From Gammaproteobacteria bacterium (GTDB lineage: Bacteria; Pseudomonadota; Gammaproteobacteria; Pseudomonadales; Porticoccaceae), in contig QNFP01000007.1 in NCBI GenBank assembly GCA_003645535.1, positions 1-41,594 on the forward strand: 41,594 bases of DNA, given 5' to 3'. Under the pieces are notes generated by a model. The model saw only the letters and a list, made by a program, of their open reading frames with translations, made no database searches and had not been told where the DNA came from. Below are positions 1-7,411 of the stretch, piece by piece. The translations under genes were made by a program, and so were the position numbers. Each line of letters begins with the position of its first letter. Within the stretch, counting starts at the first letter, position 1.

Positions 1-2
1 AG

Positions 3-326
3 CAGGACCTGAGATCGCCAATGTTGAGAAATGGCCGCCATCATGAAGTCGTCGCCGCAGGCGAAATCAGACTGGGCGACTACGCCGCAGCCATTGAAAT
101 GGCCGAAGACGCCATCCACAAATTCGGCAATGCTACGCCGACGCTTATCGTACAGGCTGCCGCTGCGGGCCTTGCGGGTAAGGATCAAATTGCCTCTCAG
201 GCTGTCAATTCATTAAAAGAAAAACACCCGGACATCACCATCGACGCCATGCGCCGCTGGCCCTATAAAGAAGACGCAGACTGGGAACTGTTTGTCAGTG
301 GTTTAAAAAAAGCGGGGTTGCCATAA
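3..326 (+). CDS. C-terminal part of a TPR-type protein, cut by window start
   Basis: The reading frame is open from base 3 without a stop, so the gene starts upstream of the window; the ATG at 21 is probably internal. The visible residues are helical and Ala/Leu-rich, as in tetratricopeptide-like repeats, and end with MRRWPYKEDADWELFVSGLKKAGL. Aligned by eye, about two thirds of the residues match the C-terminus of the next gene (407-1708), so the two are tandem paralogs. The function is unknown. The full-length copy has a membrane anchor and a TolB-like region, and this one probably does too, but that part is outside the window. A frameshifted or truncated copy cannot be excluded. Confidence 0.6.
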   Translation, partial: QDLRSPMLRNGRHHEVVAAGEIRLGDYAAAIEMAEDAIHKFGNATPTLIVQAAAAGLAGKDQIASQAVNSLKEKHPDITIDAMRRWPYKEDADWELFVSGLKKAGLP

Positions 327-345
327 ATTGAGCTAAACTGGCCTG

Positions 346-378
346 TAGAAGAACTATAACCTACTAGAAGAACTATAA
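346..378. repeat. Two direct copies of a 14-bp sequence upstream of the TPR gene
   Basis: TAGAAGAACTATAA occurs at 346-359 and again, identical, at 365-378, a 19-bp period. The pair lies between the two TPR paralogs, 28 bp before the start of the second. It could be a regulatory direct repeat or a small duplication. No clear promoter hexamers were seen with it. Confidence 0.5.
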
Positions 379-406
379 ATAATCGGTAACGGGTCGAGAT
401 GACTAG

Positions 407-1708
407 ATGGACTGGATAACACTCATCACTCACTGGTTCGGTGAAAACGAATCGGTATTATCAGGCATCGCTGCGTTTGTGGTCATTACTGGTCTATTAT
501 TAACCTCATTTGGCCGCTACTTCAAAATATTCCTGGCAAAGACGGTCTACCCTGCCGAAACTAGCTCTCCTGAGCCGAAAAACCCCCGCCCCGAGAGTAA
601 ACCAGCCGTCTATATAGAGCCGTTTACCGGCAATTCCGACGAAGCACGCGGTCTTGCGCTCGAACTGAACGACGATGTCCGCCGCGCGGTGACTAATTTT
701 ACCGGCAGTATTCTGGTTACCGACATCGCGCTGGCCGACTATATTGCCTATGTGAACGTGTCATTAACCGGTTCACATTGTCGCGTAACCCAGCGTTTGC
801 AGGACCACCGTAATAATGAGGATTTCTGGTCGGGGCGATTCGAGGCGAATATCGAGAATCGATTCAAAGCCATCGACCAACTGAGCGCCAAGCTATCGAG
901 TTCAATCCGATATGAAGTATCAACACGCTTCACCAATCGCGAAGATGACAGTTTTGAGGTCGAGCTGGGGCGCATGGGTTTTGCCATGATAAGTCTCGAC
1001 CCAGCGGTATGGGCTGAAGCTCTGGTCTCTGCCGAAAAATGGTTAGACGAGCAATCTGAAAACTCCATGTTCCAGGCCATTTACGGTGGCTTGCTTATGC
1101 ACGAAATTGCCAATGGTTATCGTCCACTGGGTAACGAAGAGAATGAAAAAGCCGAACGGGCATTGCGAAAAGCCGTTGCTTTAAACAATCGCAGTGATTT
1201 TGCTCACACTATGCTGGGGCGCTATTTACTCTATGGCCGACTGGATTTTGCCGGAGCCAGGACCAGTTATTCGCGCAGCCTCGATATTAACCCCCTTTAT
1301 AACCTGGGGCTAAAAGGTCTCGCCATTATGGATATATTCAGCGGCGATACGGCGAAAGGGCTTGAATTATGCAAAGATGCTAACGCAAATACGCAATCGT
1401 TTCAGCGAGACGAGCAGTCGATGCGTGTAGTGGCTGCAGGCGAGCTGAAGCTGGGAAATTATAACGAAGCCCTCAACTGGGCTGAACAGGCCATTCGCCA
1501 CGCCGACACAACGACTACGCCATCGTTAATTATGCTAGCTGCCGCTGCGGGCCTGGCGGGTAACGATCAAGTCGCCTCTCAGACTGTCGATTCGTTAAAA
1601 GAAAGACATCCGGAAATCACCATTGATACTATGCGTCGCTGGCCCTACAAGGACGATACCGATTGGGAATTGTTTATTAGTGGCCTGAGGAAAGCTGGCC
1701 TGGATTAA
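407..1708 (+). CDS. Membrane-anchored TolB-like/TPR repeat protein
   Basis: This 433-residue protein has one predicted membrane helix near residues 17-37, a Pro-rich spacer (about 48-66), and then an alpha/beta region beginning VYIEPFTGNSDEA. That region resembles the TolB-like domain found before TPRs in many cyclase-linked or winged-helix-linked proteins. From about residue 220 the sequence is TPR-like, for example AERALRKAVALNNRSDFA. No cyclase, kinase or DNA-binding domain is visible. The upstream open frame is a paralog of its C-terminus. No good ribosome binding site was found, and the ATG was chosen because the membrane helix follows it directly. A role as a membrane scaffold or sensor accessory protein is inference only. 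Confidence 0.7.
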   Translation: MDWITLITHWFGENESVLSGIAAFVVITGLLLTSFGRYFKIFLAKTVYPAETSSPEPKNPRPESKPAVYIEPFTGNSDEARGLALELNDDVRRAVTNFTGSILVTDIALADYIAYVNVSLTGSHCRVTQRLQDHRNNEDFWSGRFEANIENRFKAIDQLSAKLSSSIRYEVSTRFTNREDDSFEVELGRMGFAMISLDPAVWAEALVSAEKWLDEQSENSMFQAIYGGLLMHEIANGYRPLGNEENEKAERALRKAVALNNRSDFAHTMLGRYLLYGRLDFAGARTSYSRSLDINPLYNLGLKGLAIMDIFSGDTAKGLELCKDANANTQSFQRDEQSMRVVAAGELKLGNYNEALNWAEQAIRHADTTTTPSLIMLAAAAGLAGNDQVASQTVDSLKERHPEITIDTMRRWPYKDDTDWELFISGLRKAGLD

Positions 1709-1734
1709 AAAAGCCGATGCTATACGCATCGGCT
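1707..1734 (-). terminator. Rho-independent terminator of the peroxiredoxin gene
   Basis: A perfect 9-bp stem (AGCCGATGC at 1712-1720 and GCATCGGCT at 1726-1734) encloses a 5-nt loop. On the minus strand it is followed by six T residues (complement of 1707-1712). It sits 43 bp past the peroxiredoxin stop and overlaps the stop codon of the TPR gene. The plus side lacks a clear T run. Confidence 0.85.
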
Positions 1735-1776
1735 TCGCTATCTCAAATACAGTGTCTGGTAATACCGTGCCCTTAG

Positions 1777-2259
1777 TTACAGGTTAGCCAGCACGTTTTC
1801 AGCGGAACTCACTTCAAAGGCCCCGCCTTCTTCAATAAAGGTTTGCGTCACTGTGCCATCTTCAACCACCAGGGCAAAACGTGCGCCCCTTTGGCCCAGA
1901 CCAAAACCAGAACCATCCAGCTCCAGCCCCAGGGCTTTGGCATAATCGCCGTTGCCATCAGCTAGCATCATCACGTTGTCACCGACATTGGCAGACTTGC
2001 CCCAGGCGTCCATAACAAAAACATCATTGACCGCCGTACAGGCGACAGTATCGACACCCTTGGCTTTAATGGCACCGGCCTGCTCGACAAAGCCCGGCAG
2101 ATGCTGCCGTGAACAAGTCGGTGTAAACGCGCCGGGTACGGAAAAAATCACTACTTTTTTGCCACTAAAAAGATCCCTGGTGCTAAGCGAACCTGGGCCA
2201 TCTGAATTCATCACGTTGAAGCGGCCTTCCGGTGCTTTGTCGCCTGCCTTAATTGTCAT
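1777..2259 (-). CDS. Peroxiredoxin, Prx5-type
   Basis: This 160-residue thiol peroxidase would reduce peroxides through a cysteine sulfenic acid intermediate in the cytoplasm; no signal peptide is present. The peroxidatic cysteine is C49 in PGAFTPTCSRQHLPGF, the signature of the Prx5/AhpE-like group that commonly uses glutathione or glutaredoxin. A second cysteine, C74 (TVACTAVND), is also present. Length is normal for the family. The start is supported by a strong AGGAGA about 6 nt upstream. The gene is monocistronic, with a terminator behind it. A Fur-type operator and a long palindrome lie in the 243 bp upstream, so iron or oxidative-stress control is possible. Confidence 0.9.
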   Translation of the reverse strand: MTIKAGDKAPEGRFNVMNSDGPGSLSTRDLFSGKKVVIFSVPGAFTPTCSRQHLPGFVEQAGAIKAKGVDTVACTAVNDVFVMDAWGKSANVGDNVMMLADGNGDYAKALGLELDGSGFGLGQRGARFALVVEDGTVTQTFIEEGGAFEVSSAENVLANL

Positions 2260-2311
2260 ACTATTCTCCTGCCTGTCGCTCGTTTACATTAATGTTTATG
2301 TGTGTCCGATT

Positions 2312-2351
2312 TATAGGCACCTCTAAAAGTGCACTTTTAGAGGTGCCTATA
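2312..2351. repeat. 40-bp perfect palindrome without a loop
   Basis: The two 20-nt halves are exact reverse complements, centred on GTGCAC (2329-2334). The outer part reads TATAGGCACCTCTAAAA. Read as an insertion, a 32-bp core GGCACC...GGTGCC would be flanked by TATA on both sides. It lies 52 bp upstream of the peroxiredoxin start codon. No T run follows on either strand, so a simple terminator is unlikely. Confidence 0.9.
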
Positions 2352-2404
2352 TGTATAAAGAAACTTTCTCAGTGATTATGGCACTTTCACAGCGCACCCG
2401 TCAC

Positions 2405-2419
2405 TGATAATTATTATCA
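2405..2419. promoter_or_regulatory. Fur-type operator (7-1-7)
   Basis: TGATAATTATTATCA is a perfect 7-1-7 inverted repeat and matches the classical TGATAATNATTATCA Fur consensus exactly. Extended to 19 nt (2406-2424) it agrees with 15 positions of the GATAATGATAATCATTATC iron box. It lies 83 bp before the kinase gene on the plus strand and 145 bp before the peroxiredoxin on the minus strand. A weak TTGCAT (2421) / GACAAT (2445) promoter pair points towards the kinase. Which gene it controls is not settled by sequence. Confidence 0.7.
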
Positions 2420-2502
2420 TTTGCATTGCAAGCCTTCCCTCCCCAGACAATTAACACTACGCTAAGCTGTTAGCTCTAACTGGAAGTCCATCAATACATG
2501 TA

Positions 2503-3399
2503 ATGACCAGCCGTTTAGACCGCTTTATCAAAGACCAGCAATTGCCCAAAGCCTTCAGCACTGTCGTCGAAGACTACTACACACCACTCGCGGGATGGCT
2601 ACATCAACAATGTATCGCGAAAAATAGATTGCGAAATAGTCCATTAGTAGCCGGCATCAACGGTGCTCAGGGTACGGGGAAATCGACGTTGAGCAGGGTG
2701 CTTAAAATTATCCTGGAAGAAAATTATCAATGGCGTGTCGCTATTTTGTCATTGGATGACATTTATCTAACCAGGGCCGCCCGACACACCCTGGCACAAA
2801 CCGTACATCCCCTTTTACAAACACGCGGTGTTCCTGGCACCCATGACACGAACCTGGGAGTCGAGATCATCCATCAACTTAAACACCTTAAAGCAGGGCA
2901 ATCCATCGACTTACCCCGCTTTGACAAAGCTCGGGACGACCGCAAACCCACGAGTGAGTGGGAAACATTTACCGGCCCTGCAGAGCTGATTATTTTTGAA
3001 GGCTGGTGTGTCGGTTCCGTACCAATGGAAGCTGACAGGCTCACCACCCCTGTAAATGATCTCGAAGCACAGGAAGATCAGGATGGCGCGTGGCGACGCT
3101 ATATCAATCACCAGTTGCAAACCAGTTATCGCGATTTATTTGATCAGCTCGATGTGTTGATTATGTTACAGGCACCAGATTTTGACAGCATTCACCGCTG
3201 GCGCTTTGAGCAGGAGCAGAAGCTCGCTGCTTTAGGCACTGCGACAAATCAGATCATGGATAAGCAAGCGTTGTCACGTTTTATTCAGCACTACGAACGG
3301 TTGACGCTACATAATCTTAACGAAATGCAAGACCGCGCCGATGTGGTACTGATGTTGAATGACCACCATGATGTTGTACGCGCACACTACAAGAAATAA
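2503..3399 (+). CDS. P-loop kinase, D-glycerate 3-kinase-like
   Basis: This 298-residue cytoplasmic protein has a Walker A motif GINGAQGTGKST at residues 51-62 (Lys60) and a downstream LSLDDIYLT segment. Both are typical of the GLYK/phosphoribulokinase-uridine kinase fold. Resemblance to plant-type D-glycerate 3-kinases and yeast Tda10-like proteins suggests ATP-dependent phosphorylation of glycerate, but the substrate is inferred. The stop is 10 nt before the BKACE gene start, so the two are probably one transcription unit. The ribosome binding site is weak (GGAAG too far upstream), which leaves the start slightly uncertain. A Fur-type site lies in the promoter region. Confidence 0.75.
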   Translation: MTSRLDRFIKDQQLPKAFSTVVEDYYTPLAGWLHQQCIAKNRLRNSPLVAGINGAQGTGKSTLSRVLKIILEENYQWRVAILSLDDIYLTRAARHTLAQTVHPLLQTRGVPGTHDTNLGVEIIHQLKHLKAGQSIDLPRFDKARDDRKPTSEWETFTGPAELIIFEGWCVGSVPMEADRLTTPVNDLEAQEDQDGAWRRYINHQLQTSYRDLFDQLDVLIMLQAPDFDSIHRWRFEQEQKLAALGTATNQIMDKQALSRFIQHYERLTLHNLNEMQDRADVVLMLNDHHDVVRAHYKK

Positions 3400-3409
3400 A
3401 GGGATCCCT

Positions 3410-4303
3410 ATGAATAAATTAATTATTGAAGCACGCATCAATGAATACGCCGGGCGGAACCAAAACCCCCATGTGCCCTGGAGCCCCGAAGAAATTGCTG
3501 AAGCCGCCGCCCAGTGCTGCGAAGCGGGCGCATCGATCGTGCATTTTCATGCCCGCAGCAAAGACGGCAGTCCGGAACATGATATAGCTGTATACGCAGA
3601 CATCATTCGCCGCATAAAGGCCCGTAGCGATATATTGATCCACCCTACGCTGGGTGCTTTTGCTAATGACGGGGACGCTGCTGCGCGGATTCAGCCGATA
3701 TTAACGCTTGCCAAAGATCCACAAACTCGGCCCCACTTCGCACCCCTGGATATGGGCACAACTAATATCGATGCCTATAACCCCGCTGCTAAGGCTTTTC
3801 GCAGTGACGAAGCGGTGTATATGAATACCACCAAAACTTTGCTGTATTTTGCCGAACAGTTGAAGGCTACAGCGGTAAGGCCCTATGCATCGTTATGGAA
3901 TGTGGGTTTTACCCGCCAGTTTCTCGCTTTTATGGATATGGGCGCCATTGCTGAACCTGCCTACGCTTGCCTTATTATGACCGGGGATGATCTACCGTCA
4001 GCCCACCCTGGTACGGAACAGGGCCTGGATGCCCACAGGATGTTTATTCCAAAAGATCGTAATATCCACTGGACGGCCATGAACCACGGCGGAGATTTAT
4101 TAGCACTGGTGCCAGGAATTATCGATCAAGGCGGACATGTTTCCATCGGCCTGGGCGATTGGGCCTATACGGACACCATCCCTGGCGCGGCTACGCCTAC
4201 CAACGCCGAAGTCGTCAGCCAGGTGACGAGTTTGTCGCGCTCAGTGGGTCGCGAAGTAGCGACACCGACTGAAGCTGCCGCAATGTTGGGTGTTGATCTT
4301 TAA
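3410..4303 (+). CDS. Beta-keto acid cleavage enzyme (BKACE, DUF849)
   Basis: This 297-residue TIM-barrel protein resembles 3-keto-5-aminohexanoate cleavage enzyme (Kce). The family condenses a beta-keto acid with acetyl-CoA and splits it into a CoA ester and acetoacetate, using a divalent metal. The HFHAR motif supplies H45 and H47, part of the metal site; further family features are DGSPEHD and a DMGTTN segment. A frame extension to 3359 exists, but the ATG at 3410 has AAAGGGA in front and gives the family N-terminus (MNKLIIEARINEY). It follows the kinase by 10 nt. The true keto acid substrate cannot be read from sequence because the family is broad. Confidence 0.8.
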   Translation: MNKLIIEARINEYAGRNQNPHVPWSPEEIAEAAAQCCEAGASIVHFHARSKDGSPEHDIAVYADIIRRIKARSDILIHPTLGAFANDGDAAARIQPILTLAKDPQTRPHFAPLDMGTTNIDAYNPAAKAFRSDEAVYMNTTKTLLYFAEQLKATAVRPYASLWNVGFTRQFLAFMDMGAIAEPAYACLIMTGDDLPSAHPGTEQGLDAHRMFIPKDRNIHWTAMNHGGDLLALVPGIIDQGGHVSIGLGDWAYTDTIPGAATPTNAEVVSQVTSLSRSVGREVATPTEAAAMLGVDL

Positions 4304-4356
4304 TCGATCACAACTAGCGATTAACACGCGCTTATACTACCGGAGCGCTAGAAAAG

Positions 4357-4446
4357 GATACTCTTCACTCATGACCGTTGGAGGCAGGGATGCCGACATC
4401 GAGCGTACAAGGACGTATTTACAGCGAGTCATGGGTGAAGGGTATC
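4357..4446. repeat. 90-bp imperfect inverted-repeat element between convergent genes
   Basis: Twenty-base arms at 4357-4376 (GATACTCTTCACTCATGACC) and 4427-4446 pair at 17 positions, and two of the three mismatches become G-U pairs in RNA. The 50-nt interior contains GGCAGGGATGCC and CGTACAAGGACGTATTTACAG. A T-rich stretch (GTTTTCTTCT) follows on the plus strand and CTTTTCT follows on the minus strand. The element may therefore act as a two-way terminator between the BKACE and acyl-CoA dehydrogenase genes. It also looks like a dispersed intergenic repeat. Confidence 0.6.
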
Positions 4447-4475
4447 GTTTTCTTCTGTCTCACTAGTAACATGAG

Positions 4476-5636
4476 CTATTTATAAGCCACACCAATAGAA
4501 CCAATTTTTTCCCGAGTAATAATCGTCTTCATAATTTGCGCGGTACCATCGCCGATCTGTAGACCCATCACATCCATCATGCGCTGGTGGTGGGGCATTT
4601 CGGTGGTGTAGCCGTAGTGGCCATTCAGTAGGATGCAGTTTTGTATCACATCGGTGGCCAGTTTCGGGCCCATCCATTTCACCATTGCGGCTTCGCTAGT
4701 GTGGGGCAGGCCCTTATCGCGCATCATCAAACCCTGGTAGCAAAGCGCCCGCACCGCAGACATCTTGCCTTCGTGTTCAGCCAGGGGGAAAGTCGTACCC
4801 TGGAACTTGGCCAATGGCCGACCAAAGGCTTCGCGCTCCTGAATATATTGCCAGGTCTCATCCACCGAGGCCTGAGCACTTCCCAGACATTGCAGAGCGA
4901 TAAGCATGCGGCTGAGATCGAAACCTTCCATCACTTTGGTAAAGCCTTCGCCTTCCATGCCGAGCAGGGAAGATGCGGGAATTTCCACATCATCGAAGAA
5001 CACCTGACCACGACCCACGGGGCGCGTGCCGATATCGTCAAAATGGGTACAGGTAACACCGGGCAGATCCAGTGGTGCCAGAAAGGCCGACACACCACGG
5101 GCACCGGGTTTGTTCGGATCGGTACGGGCAAAAAGCAGCATCATCTCGGCCTGATCACCATAGCTGATGGAGGTTTTCTCACCATTAATAATGTATACGT
5201 CGCCTTTCTTTTCAGCCTTAACAATCAGATTGGCGGCATCGGAACCACCCCGGGGTTCGGTCAAACCCAACTGCACGATCAATTCACCAGCGGCCATTTT
5301 TGGCAGGACATCGGCTTTCATAGCTTCGTTACCGTATTTTTCGATAACCCCACCAATCAGCGGCGTGGTCATACACATATAACTCATGCTCAGGTCAGCA
5401 TAGGCGACAGCCTCACATATCAGGCCAGACACCAGGCTGGTTGAAGCGATACCACCGTAGGCCTCGCCGAAGGTAGGACCAATAAGACCCAGCGCGCCCA
5501 TTTCCCGCAACAAATCACGATCGAGACGATGTTCGTTGCAGCGATCCTGATAACCATCTTTGAGGCGCTCGCGAGCGAAGCGCTCGGCAGTGTCTTTGAT
5601 AAATAAATCTTCTTCGGATAACCAGGGCATGGTCAT
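4476..5636 (-). CDS. Acyl-CoA dehydrogenase, possibly cyclohexanecarboxyl-CoA dehydrogenase (AliB-like)
   Basis: This 386-residue flavoprotein has the ACAD N-terminal helical domain, the beta-domain motif LTEPRGGSDAA (about 124-135), and the C-terminal helices with REAFGRPLAKFQ and GHYGYTTEMPHHQRMMD. It would oxidise an acyl-CoA at the alpha/beta carbons and pass electrons to ETF. At the MCAD base position (YEGT) it has Asp363 (IGDGT), and at the alternative isovaleryl-type position (DLER) it has Ser242 (DLSR). AGGAGA lies 7 nt before the ATG. It is 98 bp downstream of an AliA-like CoA ligase on the same strand, which suggests an alicyclic acid substrate, but this is inference. Confidence 0.85.
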   Translation of the reverse strand: MTMPWLSEEDLFIKDTAERFARERLKDGYQDRCNEHRLDRDLLREMGALGLIGPTFGEAYGGIASTSLVSGLICEAVAYADLSMSYMCMTTPLIGGVIEKYGNEAMKADVLPKMAAGELIVQLGLTEPRGGSDAANLIVKAEKKGDVYIINGEKTSISYGDQAEMMLLFARTDPNKPGARGVSAFLAPLDLPGVTCTHFDDIGTRPVGRGQVFFDDVEIPASSLLGMEGEGFTKVMEGFDLSRMLIALQCLGSAQASVDETWQYIQEREAFGRPLAKFQGTTFPLAEHEGKMSAVRALCYQGLMMRDKGLPHTSEAAMVKWMGPKLATDVIQNCILLNGHYGYTTEMPHHQRMMDVMGLQIGDGTAQIMKTIITREKIGSIGVAYK

Positions 5637-5668
5637 TCAGTTCTCCTCACGGTGTGTGGTTAAAATCA

Positions 5669-5716
5669 TTTCAGTACGGATCGGTTTCAGTGTGGATCAA
5701 TTTCAGTGCAAATCGA
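5669..5716. repeat. Three tandem 16-bp repeats between the CoA ligase and dehydrogenase genes
   Basis: Copies are at 5669-5684, 5685-5700 and 5701-5716. All begin TTTCAGT, and the consensus is close to TTTCAGTGYGGATCRR. They fill about half of the 98-bp gap between the two minus-strand genes. They could be an operator array, a mRNA element, or slippage-prone DNA. Confidence 0.75.
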
Positions 5717-5734
5717 TAGTGCGAAACAATATCT

Positions 5735-7375
5735 CTATGTATTACGAATAGTTTTTGCGATCTCCCGCAACTGGAATTTTTGAATCTTGCCGCTGGCAGT
5801 ACGGGGCATATCATCGAGTATTTCGAGATGCTCTGGAAGATAATTTTTCGCCAGTTTATTGGTTTTGAGAAACTCGATCATATCGGTGAAGGTCATACTC
5901 ACACCTTCACCAAGGGTGAGGAAGCAGCAGCCCAACTCACCAAGCCTGTCGTCGGGCATGGCAACGACTGCACAGTCGATGACATCGGGGTGGGTGTAAA
6001 GCAGGTTTTCAACTTCGACGATGGGAATATTTTCACCGCCGCGAATAATAATATCCTTGGAGCGACCGGTAATACGAATGTAGCCATCTTCATCCATAGT
6101 GGCAAGATCTCCGGTATCAAAAAAACCGTCAGCATCGACATCGTAGGCTTCGGGCTTTTTTAGATAACCGATAAAAGTTGCGGGTCCGCGTGCTAGCAAT
6201 AGTCCCTCAATACCGGCCGCCACAGGTTGACGATTTTGATCGACAATTTTCACAGTACAGCCAGGAACAGCAACACCATCGGTGCCAAACACTTTGTCTT
6301 TGGGATCATCCAGTTTGGTCGTGGTCACCACCCCGCATTCGCTCATACCCCAGACAGCCATCAAATGAATATCGAGTTTTTCTGCAGCAGTTTCCGCCAG
6401 CACACGAGGAATGGGTGCGCCACCACAAACAAACAAACGAAAGCGCGACGAATTACATTCATCTACACGATCAGAATTAGTCAGATCAGCCAGGAACGGT
6501 GTGGCGCCCATAGCGAATGAAGCGCTTTCTTCAGCTATCAACTGCCAGCCCGTATTAACGTTCCACAAATCAAGCAGGATCATTTTGGTTCTGAGTATCA
6601 TCGGCATCCACATGCCGTACATAAAACCAGTCAAATGAGCCAGCGGTGAACCCATTAATATATTATCGTCCTGCGTTAACGCACAACGTTTAGTCATTTC
6701 ATGGACGTTGTAGACAAAGGTGTTAGCACAGTGCATCACGCCCTTGGGCATACCCGTAGTGCCTGAGGTATACATCAGTAATATTACGTCCAGTGGGTTG
6801 AGCTGACGCTCGCGAAACAAAGTATCCGGATCGTCGGGCAAGCTATGATTGAGCAACTTATCTTCAAAACTGGTTTCGCCTTCGCCGCCCACTGCGAATA
6901 GATGCTGCAAATGAGGTAATTGGTCGCGCATGCCCTTAATCATGCTTTCATGGTCAAAACCGCGAAACAGCCTGGGCACAATCAACACTTTCGATTCGGC
7001 GAAGTCGACCATAAAAGACAGTTCCCGCTCACGAAAAATAGGCATCAACGGATTACTGACCGCACCAATACGCAGGCAAGCTAGATTGATAGCGACAAAC
7101 TGCCACCAGTTGGGTAGCTGAAAAGATACAACATCCTGTTTTTCAATACCGTAATGGGCAAGTGCGACGGCAATGCGCCGGGATTTTTCATCTAACTCTC
7201 GATAGGTCACCAATATTTTTTCGTTGGTTTCTGTACGGTAATCGACAATCGCCACATCATCGGGGCACGCCAGCAGCGCCGCGTCAAAGTAATCCAGAAG
7301 ATTTTCATCGCGCCACCAGCCCTCGCTACGCATCGCATTGGTTCTTTCCTGTGGAAGGATTGGGTCTACAACCAT
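5735..7375 (-). CDS. Acyl-CoA synthetase, cyclohexanecarboxylate-CoA ligase-like (AliA-like)
   Basis: This 546-residue ANL-family adenylating enzyme converts a carboxylic acid, ATP and CoA to the acyl-CoA. The P-loop YTSGTTGMPKG is at residues 202-212. The late motifs DGFFDTGDLATMDEDGYIRI, GRSKDIIIRGGENI and the C-terminal PRTASGKIQK catalytic Lys are all present. The N-terminal SEGWWRDENLLDYF, the VSFQLPNWWQFV segment and NPLMPIFRERELSFM resemble proteins annotated as AliA. Substrate assignment therefore rests on family resemblance plus the adjacent dehydrogenase. AGGAG precedes the ATG. No hydratase, thiolase or regulator gene is adjacent, so a full ring-degradation route is not encoded here. 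Confidence 0.8.
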   Translation of the reverse strand: MVVDPILPQERTNAMRSEGWWRDENLLDYFDAALLACPDDVAIVDYRTETNEKILVTYRELDEKSRRIAVALAHYGIEKQDVVSFQLPNWWQFVAINLACLRIGAVSNPLMPIFRERELSFMVDFAESKVLIVPRLFRGFDHESMIKGMRDQLPHLQHLFAVGGEGETSFEDKLLNHSLPDDPDTLFRERQLNPLDVILLMYTSGTTGMPKGVMHCANTFVYNVHEMTKRCALTQDDNILMGSPLAHLTGFMYGMWMPMILRTKMILLDLWNVNTGWQLIAEESASFAMGATPFLADLTNSDRVDECNSSRFRLFVCGGAPIPRVLAETAAEKLDIHLMAVWGMSECGVVTTTKLDDPKDKVFGTDGVAVPGCTVKIVDQNRQPVAAGIEGLLLARGPATFIGYLKKPEAYDVDADGFFDTGDLATMDEDGYIRITGRSKDIIIRGGENIPIVEVENLLYTHPDVIDCAVVAMPDDRLGELGCCFLTLGEGVSMTFTDMIEFLKTNKLAKNYLPEHLEILDDMPRTASGKIQKFQLREIAKTIRNT

Positions 7376-7411
7376 AATGATCTCCTGCTGTTCACTGATA
7401 TAAATATCGCG

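Noticed and set aside
3359-3409. Start of the BKACE gene inside the kinase gene
   Set aside because: The extra 17 residues do not resemble the family, and the ATG at 3410 has its own ribosome binding site.
4641-5444. 267-codon plus-strand open frame
   Set aside because: It lies wholly antisense to the acyl-CoA dehydrogenase gene, which has clear family motifs and a strong ribosome binding site. The antisense product shows no recognisable domain.
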